In this document: piece after piece, positions 1 to 5,658 of the stretch
Layout: each line of letters begins with the position of its first letter
Position numbering within the stretch: position 1 is the stretch's first letter
Source of the DNA: Candidatus Kapaibacterium sp.
GTDB lineage: Bacteria; Bacteroidota; Ignavibacteria; Kapaibacteriales; UBA2268
Length of the DNA: 5,658 nucleotides
Assembly: GCA_030835065.1 (NCBI GenBank)
Contig: JAUQWR010000627.1
Span: 1 to 5,658 of the forward strand
Direction of reading: 5' to 3'
Position numbers and translations under genes: made by a program
Notes under the pieces: generated by a model
The model's database searches: none
What the model was told of the DNA's origin: nothing
Seen by the model: only the letters and a program-made list of their open reading frames with translations

Positions 1-2
1 TA

Positions 3-380
3 TTAATGTTGTTCAACGACAATCAAACAACCAGGAGTAGAGCACTTGCACAAATAATTGATACTAGTTACAGCAAAGATGCGGATGAATTTATTCAACT
101 AAAAGAAGAACCGAAAATTGATTTAACAGAATTAACCAAATTAATTGTTTATCCAGAAGAAGCAGTAAAACAAAGGTTAGAAGGTAGGGTTGTTTTACGA
201 GTACTTGTTACCTTAGAAGGAAAAGCAAAAAAAGCTATTATCGAAAGTGCTACTAATAAAATCTTTATAGAATCTGCTTTGAAAGCAATTAAAGAGGCGA
301 AATTTGAACCTGGAATAGATTTTAACGATAAGCCCGTCGAATGTTATATTTCTATTCCTTTTCTCTTTAAGCTTAGATAA
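3..380 (+). CDS. TonB C-terminal domain protein (5' partial)
   Basis: The visible 124 residues (from an ATG at 6) end in a TonB C-terminal-type fold. It starts at YPEEAVKQRLEGRVVLRVLV (about residues 49-68), continues through VTLEGKAKKAIIESATN and an ALKAIKEAKFEPG helix, and ends in PVECYISIPFLFKL. This matches the family pattern YPxxA...GxVxVxVxVxxxG...A...A...W/F.P...V.VPFxF. In TonB proteins this domain contacts TonB-dependent outer-membrane receptors and transmits energy from the inner membrane. No membrane anchor or proline-rich spacer is visible, and the frame stays open to the left edge (codon 3-5 is Leu), so the ATG at 6 is probably internal and the true N-terminus lies outside the window. 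TonB C-terminal modules also occur on other membrane or periplasmic proteins, so calling it the energiser TonB itself is not safe. The domain call is solid; the full-length identity is unknown. Confidence 0.75.
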   Translation, partial: LMLFNDNQTTRSRALAQIIDTSYSKDADEFIQLKEEPKIDLTELTKLIVYPEEAVKQRLEGRVVLRVLVTLEGKAKKAIIESATNKIFIESALKAIKEAKFEPGIDFNDKPVECYISIPFLFKLR

Positions 381-419
381 AAAGAAAGTAAATATAATTA
401 TTAGATTCATATTGATATT

Positions 420-501
420 TGTGGCTGCTTTAATAATTGATATATTTATTATGTCTATTTCTGACAATTAGTTATCAATTATTAGACAGCCACATTTTTT
501 T
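420..501 (+). terminator. Large two-part hairpin with T tract, probable terminator of the TonB-like gene
   Basis: TGTGGCTG (420-427) pairs perfectly with CAGCCACA (487-494), and inside it TAATAATTGATA (431-442) pairs perfectly with TATCAATTATTA (473-484). The two stems are separated only by a small bulge (428-430 against 485-486). The apical loop is about 30 nt, with a possible small inner TGTC/GACA helix (452-455/463-466). Seven T residues follow at 495-501. It starts 40 bases after the stop at 380, as expected for an intrinsic terminator, but the 75-nt structure is much larger than usual. Confidence 0.65.
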
Positions 502-621
502 ATATATAAAAATCATCACTCCTATTACCATCTGATTGATAAAAGCTTATTCAATTCTTAATTTCAAGATTTATATATCATTGAATTATTTATATAAGTT
601 TGTGTTCATATAGTTTTTTCT

Positions 622-654
622 TAATTTTGTTGTTTGGAAAAAATGATAATTTTG
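622..654 (+). promoter_or_regulatory. Possible Bacteroidota-type promoter for the lyase gene
   Basis: TAATTTTG at 647-654 fits the Bacteroidota -7 consensus TAnnTTTG, and a TTTG at 626-629 lies 17 bases upstream as a possible -33 element, slightly closer than the usual spacing. Transcription would start near 661, leaving a very short leader before the ATG at 674. A second TAATTTTG lies at 622-629. The region is extremely AT-rich, so chance matches are likely. No Shine-Dalgarno sequence is visible before the ATG. The rest of the 381-673 gap shows only the hairpin at 420-501 and no convincing small gene. Confidence 0.3.
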
Positions 655-673
655 AAATATATAGTGATAAAAA

Positions 674-2440
674 ATGGAATCTATTATTCTAAACGGCTCG
701 GACTTAACACGACATCAAGTAATTGATATCGCATTTAATTACGCTAAAGTATCTATCGATACAAGTAAAATTGAAAAAAGCAGAAAATATATCGAACAAA
801 AAGTAGCTGATGGAAGTATTGTATATGGAGTTACTACTGGATTCGGTTCAAACGTAGATAAACACATAAAGGTAGAACAAGCAGAAGAACTACAAGTTAA
901 TTTGTTAAGGTCGCATGCCTGCGGAGTAGGTGATTACTTCCCAATAGAAACTTCAAGAGCTATAATGGCTATCAGGTTAAATACTCTGTTAAAAGGATTT
1001 TCAGGCATTAGACTGGAAACAGTAAAGCAACTTGAGTTTTTGATAAACAACAATATCCATCCATTAATACCAGAGCAAGGCTCAGTTGGTGCAAGCGGCG
1101 ACTTATGCCCTCTTTCGCATATGGCTCTTCCACTAATTGGTGAAGGCGAAATTGAATATAATGGAAAGCATTGGAATACCGAAGATTTTGCAAAATCTGA
1201 AGAAGCTGCTTCAATCAATTTTAAACCTATTAAATTAAGCTACAAAGAAGGATTGGCTCTTAATAATGGTACTACTATTATGGCAGCTGTAGCTACAATA
1301 GCTTTAGACAAAGCAGAAAAATTGCTCAAGACTTCCCTACTTTCATCATCTCTTATTTTTGAAGCTTTAGGAGCTAGAAAAGAAGCCTTTTCTTTTGCCG
1401 GAATTCATCAAGCTAGAAACCATAAAGGTCAGATTGATATTGCTGCTTCTCTTTCAAAAATTCTTAATGGCTCTTCATTAATTGGCATTACTCAAAAAGA
1501 AATTGTTAAGCATTTTGTAGATAATAAAATTGTCAAATCTCAAAAAGCCAACGAAATTCTTAATAAAATAAACGAAACTAAAGAAGCAAGCAAACAAGAA
1601 CAAATACCAGATATTTTGATAAATATTTTGAAAGCCGAAGGCGAAGATTCTGCGGCAAATATACTTGCTTTTGCAAAAAAGAAATGGAAACCACAAGACT
1701 CCTATTCAATAAGATGTATTCCTCAGGTGATTGGTGCTTCTAAAGCAGCTATCGATCATGTAATTTCGATCGTTGATGGCGAATTGAATGCAGCATGCGA
1801 TAATCCACTAATTTTCGCTGATGAAGATATGGTGATTTCTGGTGGCAATTTCCATGGTCAACCAATTGCCCTTGTAATGGACTATCTCAAATTAGCTATT
1901 TCAGAAATAGGAAATATTACTGAACGCCAAATTAATAAAATGGTAGATTCAGCTACTAATGATTGTCTTCCTGCTTTCTTAGTTGGCAATAGTGGTTTGA
2001 ACTCTGGCTTGATGATTACTCAATATGCTGCGGCTGCTGTTGCTTCAGAAAATAAAGTACTCGTACATCCTGCTTCAGCAGATTCAATTCCTACATGCGA
2101 AAATACTGAAGATCACGTGTCGATGGGCACTATCGCTGCTCGTCAGGCAATCCAAATTATTGATAATGTCGAAAAAATTCTTGCCATTGCCATTATGACC
2201 GGATTGTATGCCGTTTCTTTAAGATTAGAACAATTTGCTGGTGTTGGTTTAGAATCTAATCCTGAAAAAGCATTAGCTCCGGTATCTTATGAATTTTACA
2301 AAACAGTTAAAAATTCTGATTTACTATATAAAAATGATAATAATTTCTTAAAAACAGATAGATTTTTAGCTCCTGAAATCAAAAAAGTTAAAGATTTAAT
2401 CCCGGTTTTATCCAAAATTTATGATAAATATATAAACTAA
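674..2440 (+). CDS. hutH: Histidine ammonia-lyase-like MIO enzyme with mid-protein insertion
   Basis: This 588-residue protein belongs to the aromatic amino acid ammonia-lyase family, which uses a self-formed MIO cofactor to remove ammonia from His (to urocanate), Phe or Tyr in the cytoplasm. The MIO triad is A140-S141-G142 in GSVGASGDLCPLSH. Other active-site motifs are YGVTTGFG (Y51), RSHACGVG (S80-H81), NNGTT (N198), QDSYSIRCIPQ (Y344, R347), SGGNFHGQP (388-397) and NITERQ (E417). ENKVLVHPASADSIP (459-473) and EDHVSMGTIAAR (479-490) are HutH hallmarks; tyrosine lyases tend to have QDIVSMG at the latter site. Some details lean towards phenylalanine lyases: YGVTT instead of YGxNT, NTLLKGFSGIR, and FHGQP instead of FHAEP. 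The protein is about 75-80 residues longer than a standard HutH (about 510), mainly because of a Lys/Glu-rich segment at about 270-338. No hutU, hutI or hutG is beside it and terminators bracket the gene, so its pathway is not shown by context. Family membership is near certain. Histidine is the likeliest substrate but is not proven. Confidence 0.85.
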   Translation: MESIILNGSDLTRHQVIDIAFNYAKVSIDTSKIEKSRKYIEQKVADGSIVYGVTTGFGSNVDKHIKVEQAEELQVNLLRSHACGVGDYFPIETSRAIMAIRLNTLLKGFSGIRLETVKQLEFLINNNIHPLIPEQGSVGASGDLCPLSHMALPLIGEGEIEYNGKHWNTEDFAKSEEAASINFKPIKLSYKEGLALNNGTTIMAAVATIALDKAEKLLKTSLLSSSLIFEALGARKEAFSFAGIHQARNHKGQIDIAASLSKILNGSSLIGITQKEIVKHFVDNKIVKSQKANEILNKINETKEASKQEQIPDILINILKAEGEDSAANILAFAKKKWKPQDSYSIRCIPQVIGASKAAIDHVISIVDGELNAACDNPLIFADEDMVISGGNFHGQPIALVMDYLKLAISEIGNITERQINKMVDSATNDCLPAFLVGNSGLNSGLMITQYAAAAVASENKVLVHPASADSIPTCENTEDHVSMGTIAARQAIQIIDNVEKILAIAIMTGLYAVSLRLEQFAGVGLESNPEKALAPVSYEFYKTVKNSDLLYKNDNNFLKTDRFLAPEIKKVKDLIPVLSKIYDKYIN

Positions 2441-2460
2441 TATATTCATTTAAAAGATTG

Positions 2461-2499
2461 AAGGCTTCGATATTGTTTATAAGTATATCGAAGCCTTTT
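2461..2499 (+). terminator. Intrinsic terminator after the ammonia-lyase gene
   Basis: AAGGCTTCGATAT (2461-2473) and ATATCGAAGCCTT (2485-2497) form a perfect 13-bp stem with an 11-nt loop. TTTTATATTTTA follows. It lies 20 bases after the lyase stop codon and isolates the lyase from the glycosyltransferase gene. The A-rich left flank is weak, so action on the minus strand is less likely. Confidence 0.88.
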
Positions 2500-2575
2500 A
2501 TATTTTATAACACAAAATAAATCAAGATTTAACATAACTTTTTAATTTTTGCATCGTAGTAAAATTAAACATTAT

Positions 2576-2580
2576 AAGGA
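2576..2580 (+). promoter_or_regulatory. Ribosome binding site that sets the glycosyltransferase start
   Basis: AAGGA lies 7 bases before the ATG at 2588. It favours that ATG over the in-frame TTG at 2549, which has no comparable upstream site and would add 13 residues (starting HRSKIKHYK) that lie ahead of the ribosome site. Confidence 0.7.
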
Positions 2581-2587
2581 TTTTATT

Positions 2588-3775
2588 ATGATTGAACTTA
2601 AGATTAAAAAGCCAAATCGCCCCCATCTCATTTATAGAGATAAACTTCGTGACTCAAAATTATACATGAAGGATAGGATAAATTACGGCTATTTCAATAT
2701 TTTCAAAGAATTTCCCTTACTAATTCGTGTCAATGCTTTATATGCAAACAAATCAAAACCAATCGAAAATCCCAAAAGTATATTGATAATAAATACAAGT
2801 TTAATTGGAGATTTTGTTGTCTCACTTCCCGCTTTAAGTTATTTTATCGACAAACATAATGGCGCAAAAATCGATATGGTAGTGGCTCCTCCTCTATTAG
2901 ATCTATCTAAAAGCATAAAAGGATTGAATAAAGTACTTACAATGAAAACAATTTTCAATAAACCTGATGCTCGGGATATTGCTTATTTAGATTTGTCGCC
3001 AGAATATGATTATGTTTTGATTATGCGCTTACCTAATAAAATTCTTCAATTACTTAATAGAATCGAATTTAAAAGCATAAGAACTTATCTGGGCACTTAT
3101 CTTAAATTAGGTATGAATATGTTTGGAGCTGCTGCCGGCAAAGAACATCTTAAACAACTTACTGAAGTAAATTTTGAAATCGTTGGCGAAGAAAATCTTA
3201 ATATCAACAAGCTGGAATTAAATAAAATGTTCGATTTTTCAGCACAAGATTTAGATAATATTAAATCGCATTCAATTTTTAAACAAACTGAAAATACCAA
3301 GAGAATTGTTATACACACTGGTTCGGGCTGGGAAATAAAATTTTGGAACAATAAAAAATGGATAGAACTTATCAAAAAGCTTCACTCGGAAGATAATTAC
3401 TCATTCATTTTTGTTGGATCTGGAGAGCAAGAAGAAAAGTCATTTAAAGAAATATCTGCAGCTTTAGATTTTCCTGTATATTCATTAATAAAAAAAATGA
3501 ATATTAAGAGTCTTTTGATGGCTTTACCATTTTTTGATTTGTTTATTGGAATAGACAGCGGTCCAAGGCATTTAGCTCATTTAGCCAATTTGAAAAGCAT
3601 ATCATTATTAGGACCAGGACCTAAAAGTTTCGAACCAATAAATGAAAATGCAACAATTCTGGATAAATCGAAATGTGCTTGTACTAATCTGGTCTGTTTT
3701 ATGAATTATACATGTATGGATCTGATAGAAATAGAGCATGTAATAGAAGAAGTAAGAAAAAAATTAGAACGATAA
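2588..3775 (+). CDS. Glycosyltransferase family 9 (ADP-heptose:LPS heptosyltransferase-like)
   Basis: This is a 395-residue protein of the GT9/GT-B fold, the family of WaaC/WaaF/WaaQ, which transfer heptose from ADP-heptose onto the lipopolysaccharide inner core at the cytoplasmic face of the inner membrane. The N-terminal Rossmann domain opens with ILIINTSLIGDFVVSLPAL (65-83), and D75 matches the family's conserved Asp. The C-terminal domain begins with RIVIHTGSGWEIKFW (239-253), with K251 at the position of the conserved nucleotide-sugar-binding Lys. It continues with FIFVGSGEQEE (273-283) and the signature FIGIDSGPRHLAHL (319-332), D323 being the sugar-nucleotide-site Asp. A Cys cluster, CACTNLVCFMNYTCM (363-377), fits the C-terminal Cys pattern common in this family. 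About 60 residues precede the usual family start; they are basic and aromatic-rich and could help membrane association (inference). No other cell-envelope genes are adjacent, so the acceptor and exact sugar are unknown. Family call firm; heptose specificity inferred. Confidence 0.87.
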   Translation: MIELKIKKPNRPHLIYRDKLRDSKLYMKDRINYGYFNIFKEFPLLIRVNALYANKSKPIENPKSILIINTSLIGDFVVSLPALSYFIDKHNGAKIDMVVAPPLLDLSKSIKGLNKVLTMKTIFNKPDARDIAYLDLSPEYDYVLIMRLPNKILQLLNRIEFKSIRTYLGTYLKLGMNMFGAAAGKEHLKQLTEVNFEIVGEENLNINKLELNKMFDFSAQDLDNIKSHSIFKQTENTKRIVIHTGSGWEIKFWNNKKWIELIKKLHSEDNYSFIFVGSGEQEEKSFKEISAALDFPVYSLIKKMNIKSLLMALPFFDLFIGIDSGPRHLAHLANLKSISLLGPGPKSFEPINENATILDKSKCACTNLVCFMNYTCMDLIEIEHVIEEVRKKLER

Positions 3776-3803
3776 AAAAACAACCCCGAAAATTTCGGGG
3801 TTG
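3774..3803 (-). terminator. Shared terminator between convergent genes, strongest for the minus strand
   Basis: CAACCCCG (3781-3788) pairs with CGGGGTTG (3796-3803) around the 7-nt loop AAAATTT; the stem could extend inwards by A-T pairs. Seven A residues at 3774-3780 become a run of seven U residues when read from the minus strand, giving a classic terminator for the cytochrome-porin gene that ends at 3814. On the plus strand only CTTATATAATTT follows, so termination of the glycosyltransferase transcript here would be weaker. The glycosyltransferase stop codon (3773-3775) overlaps the start of the A tract. Confidence 0.85.
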
Positions 3804-3813
3804 CTTATATAAT

Positions 3814-5004
3814 TTAAAATCCGCTCATCAAGCCCAAATTAATTCTAAAGTAATCATCATCTTTCTTTAAATCATTATATGTGCCTTCGAGATAAAATCT
3901 CAGATTGCGTTTTATTGCATGACCAAGATGAATGGTAAAAGTAGATTTATCGAGTTCTTTAATATCACTACTTATTGTGTTGTAGAGCAAGACACCATAA
4001 GGACCAGTTTCATCACCACGAGGAGTGATAATTAATTCAGCAAAACCACCTTGAGTTTCTAATTTTTTTGAAGGAGCAGACTGTTCGTCTAATAAAACAT
4101 CTTCATCATTTCTCAATACATATTGGCAATTAAGCTCAGCAATATCCTTATATTTAATTGTAAAATCGGGTCCGAATAAATTAAATTTAGCAGTTGATTT
4201 ATTTAATTCATTATTAAGATCTTGCCTGCCAAAATATCCAAAAGCACCAACTCTCAAAAAATCAGTAATTTCTTGAGATGCTCTTACAAAAATATTTTTA
4301 TTTTTATCGTTATCGAATACTTTATTATCATCAGCAGCATGAATACCATTGCCATTGACAATTTCAAGCATAATATCAGTGCCAGTTTCGAGCCCTAAAG
4401 TAACTAAAGCTCCCCTATCGTAAGTCAAATTAGCATTGTTTAAACCAATTTTTGTTCTATAAATTTCGTAGTCTTCGAAAGTAAGTCTCAATTCCCTTTT
4501 GAAAAGAGGATCACAGATTTGAAACTGACCAAGATACAAATCCAAATCAATATCAAACAAATCATTAAACATAATGTACGCATCTTCAATACCAGCAATC
4601 TCACCTCTTTCGCTAAAGAAAAAGTAGAAATAATAGGAAATATCTTTAGATATAGCACCACCAGAGAGAAGTTTTATAATATAAGGTGATGAAAAATCCC
4701 CACTCTTGTTATTATAAGTATTATAAGAAGCACCAACATCAAGTCTGATAGCCACAGGCAAACTACGCATCAAAGATAGCTTGTCATCACCAGTTTCCTG
4801 AAAATATCTAGGAGCTTCGATATCTTTAAGCTGAAATCCATTAGCGGCAAATTCTTCACCATAAGGTTTTAATTTTGGAGCAGGAGCATGGCAAGTTTTG
4901 CACGACAAGCTATATTGCCTTGCAAAAGCAGGAATTGAATAAGCATCATAATTTATTAATATGCCTAAAACAAGAATTACAGATATATAAATAATTTTTT
5001 TCAT
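3814..5004 (-). CDS. Cyc2-like fused monoheme cytochrome c-outer membrane porin
   Basis: The 396-residue protein starts with a signal peptide (MKKIIYISVILVLGILINYDAYS, about 1-23). A single heme c site follows at once: IPAFARQYSLSCKTCH, with C35, C38 and H39, then PAPKLKPYGEEFAANGFQL (40-58). The remaining 320 or so residues (from about 78) are alternating hydrophobic/polar strands with turns rich in Asn, Asp and Gly. They contain YLGQFQICDPLFKRELRL (157-174) and ANLTYDRGALVTLGLETGTD (191-210), and end in FRINLGLMSGF. The C-terminal Phe is typical of barrels inserted by the BAM machinery. One N-terminal CxxCH behind a PxFARQ segment, fused to a barrel of about 16-strand size, is the architecture of Cyc2, an outer-membrane iron oxidase in iron-oxidising bacteria, and of relatives of unknown role. 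The heme would have to be attached in the periplasm. The second axial heme ligand is not obvious. The ATG at 5004 is chosen because AAGGAG precedes it by 6 bases and the signal peptide begins there; an in-frame TTG at 5061 would put 19 residues ahead of the signal peptide. Heme site and barrel are strong; iron oxidation is only a possibility. Confidence 0.72.
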   Translation of the reverse strand: MKKIIYISVILVLGILINYDAYSIPAFARQYSLSCKTCHAPAPKLKPYGEEFAANGFQLKDIEAPRYFQETGDDKLSLMRSLPVAIRLDVGASYNTYNNKSGDFSSPYIIKLLSGGAISKDISYYFYFFFSERGEIAGIEDAYIMFNDLFDIDLDLYLGQFQICDPLFKRELRLTFEDYEIYRTKIGLNNANLTYDRGALVTLGLETGTDIMLEIVNGNGIHAADDNKVFDNDKNKNIFVRASQEITDFLRVGAFGYFGRQDLNNELNKSTAKFNLFGPDFTIKYKDIAELNCQYVLRNDEDVLLDEQSAPSKKLETQGGFAELIITPRGDETGPYGVLLYNTISSDIKELDKSTFTIHLGHAIKRNLRFYLEGTYNDLKKDDDYFRINLGLMSGF

Positions 5005-5010
5005 GATAAT

Positions 5011-5016
5011 CTCCTT
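5011..5016 (-). promoter_or_regulatory. Ribosome binding site overlapping the upstream stop codon
   Basis: Read on the minus strand, TAAGGAG contains both the TAA stop of the upstream cytochrome gene (5017-5015) and the AAGGAG ribosome site (5016-5011) of the porin-cytochrome gene, 6 bases before its ATG. This arrangement supports translational coupling and fixes the downstream start at 5004. Confidence 0.8.
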
Positions 5017-5658
5017 ATGGTAAAATTGTAATTGTAGTAGAATGTCTATTAATTTCAACAATTTGAGATTCTTCTGCCGGAACCTTTAAGAAATCGGCAA
5101 CAGGCTTTACTAAAAGCTGATAATTTAAGACAGCAGTTACAGTAAGTTTACCTGGAGGAATATTATCTGGCAATTTAAATGTAGCAGTTTCCATCTTGGT
5201 TTCTCGTGGACCAATACGATAATCAACACCTAAAGAAGCAGTATTCCATTGTTGAATAGTCATGATACCATCTTTAGTAAAATACGGCATTCTAAATATT
5301 CTATCGCCTTTTGGGATACCATCGCGTTGCACACCTTTAAATCCATTATCTTTTAAAGGAATACCCATATCTTGATATGCCAGGATATCGTCTGCTATTG
5401 TATATTCTTCTCCTTTAAATCCTTTTTTGTCAACAGGAATATGATATACTTTACCTTTGGAATCAACAGCCTCGATATGCATCCAAACAATCCTATCTTC
5501 TACAGAACCAGTAGGGAACTTATGCCCGGTTTTCTGATTAAATAAGGCAATAGAAAACTTAGCAGTTTCTCCCGGCTCTAATTCTTTCAAATAAGGATTA
5601 ACTCTAAGCTCTATTGTACCTCTTAATTTGCCGGGATCATGAGCACCATGGAACAAAT
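5015..5658 (-). CDS. C-terminal part of a probable multiheme cytochrome c (5' partial)
   Basis: About 213 residues are visible and the N-terminus lies beyond the right edge. The first in-frame start-like codon (TTG at 5656-5654) is probably an internal Leu, giving LFHGAHDPGKLRG. The key motif is FNQKTGHKFPTGSVEDRIVW (39-58, numbered from that codon), the N-x(3)-GHxFPTG...R.xW pattern of the beta-sandwich-like C-terminal domain found behind the heme region of many secreted multiheme cytochromes c of the cytochrome c554-like group. The FHGAHD segment resembles the end of the heme region in such proteins. No CxxCH lies in the visible part, so heme content is inferred from the family and from the neighbour. 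Residues near the end (PGKLTVTAVLNYQLLVKPVADFL) are also typical of this domain. It ends 10 bases before the cytochrome-porin start and is surely co-transcribed with it. Expected location is periplasm or cell surface, as electron partner of the porin-cytochrome (inference). Confidence 0.65.
   Translation of the reverse strand, partial: LFHGAHDPGKLRGTIELRVNPYLKELEPGETAKFSIALFNQKTGHKFPTGSVEDRIVWMHIEAVDSKGKVYHIPVDKKGFKGEEYTIADDILAYQDMGIPLKDNGFKGVQRDGIPKGDRIFRMPYFTKDGIMTIQQWNTASLGVDYRIGPRETKMETATFKLPDNIPPGKLTVTAVLNYQLLVKPVADFLKVPAEESQIVEINRHSTTITILP

Noticed and set aside
213..467. Minus-strand open frame covering the end of the TonB-like gene and part of the hairpin
   Set aside because: The translation is low-complexity (Ile, Asn, Phe, Ser), it overlaps a real conserved domain, and it has no family features.
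420..494. Miniature transposon (MITE) reading of the palindrome
   Set aside because: No target-site duplication is visible at its ends and no second copy occurs in the window; a terminator explains the position and T tract.
549..586. ATTCAAT/ATTGAAT inverted repeat in the gap before the lyase gene
   Set aside because: Seven AT-rich base pairs 24 bases apart are expected by chance here, and nothing else suggests an operator.
934..1218. Open frames on the minus strand inside the lyase gene (also at 1478-1696)
   Set aside because: They lie wholly antisense to a strongly conserved coding region and their translations show no recognisable domain.
2543..2551. Bacteroidota-type -7 element for the glycosyltransferase gene
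   Set aside because: TAATTTTTG has one base too many between TA and TTTG, and in such AT-rich DNA the near match is not convincing.
2549..2587. Upstream TTG start that would lengthen the glycosyltransferase by 13 residues
   Set aside because: It is a rare start codon without a good ribosome site, while the ATG at 2588 has AAGGA 7 bases upstream.
3097..3375. Minus-strand open frame inside the glycosyltransferase
   Set aside because: It is antisense to conserved family 9 motifs and has no independent support.
5005..5061. Upstream TTG start that would add 19 residues to the cytochrome-porin and overlap the upstream gene
   Set aside because: The added residues would precede a normal signal peptide, and the AAGGAG site points to the ATG at 5004.

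Overview
This is an AT-rich window, roughly one third G+C by eye. It looks like a Gram-negative bacterium of the Bacteroidota/Chlorobiota/Ignavibacteriota (FCB) kind. Three things suggest this: a TonB C-terminal domain, a family 9 LPS-type glycosyltransferase, and an outer-membrane barrel with a c-type heme. Clear AAGGA/AAGGAG ribosome sites sit before two genes, while the lyase gene has none. That mixture fits Ignavibacteria- or Kapabacteria-like lineages better than typical Bacteroidia. The taxonomic call is inference.

Layout, left to right. Positions 1-380 (+) hold the C-terminal part of a TonB-like protein cut by the window edge. A 293-base gap follows, with a large hairpin/terminator (420-501) and a possible promoter. 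Positions 674-2440 (+) encode a complete MIO-type aromatic amino acid ammonia-lyase, best matched to histidine ammonia-lyase (HutH). It carries an extra segment of about 65 residues in mid-protein. A strong terminator follows (2461-2499). Positions 2588-3775 (+) encode a family 9 (ADP-heptose:LPS heptosyltransferase-like) glycosyltransferase. A terminator at 3774-3803 is shared with the convergent minus-strand genes.

The minus-strand pair is the most interesting part. The upstream gene (5015 to the right edge, N-terminus missing) ends in the GHxFPTG-containing domain found at the C-terminus of multiheme cytochromes c. Ten bases downstream, 5004-3814 encodes a secreted protein with one CxxCH heme site just after the signal peptide, followed by an outer-membrane beta-barrel that ends in Phe. 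This is the architecture of Cyc2-type fused cytochrome-porins. The stop codon of the first gene is embedded in the ribosome site of the second, so the two are probably made together. They plausibly form an electron conduit across the outer membrane. The electron donor or acceptor cannot be read from this window.

The plus-strand genes are each separated by terminators and look like single-gene units. There are no hut genes beside the lyase. I saw no tRNA, rRNA, CRISPR array or insertion sequence.
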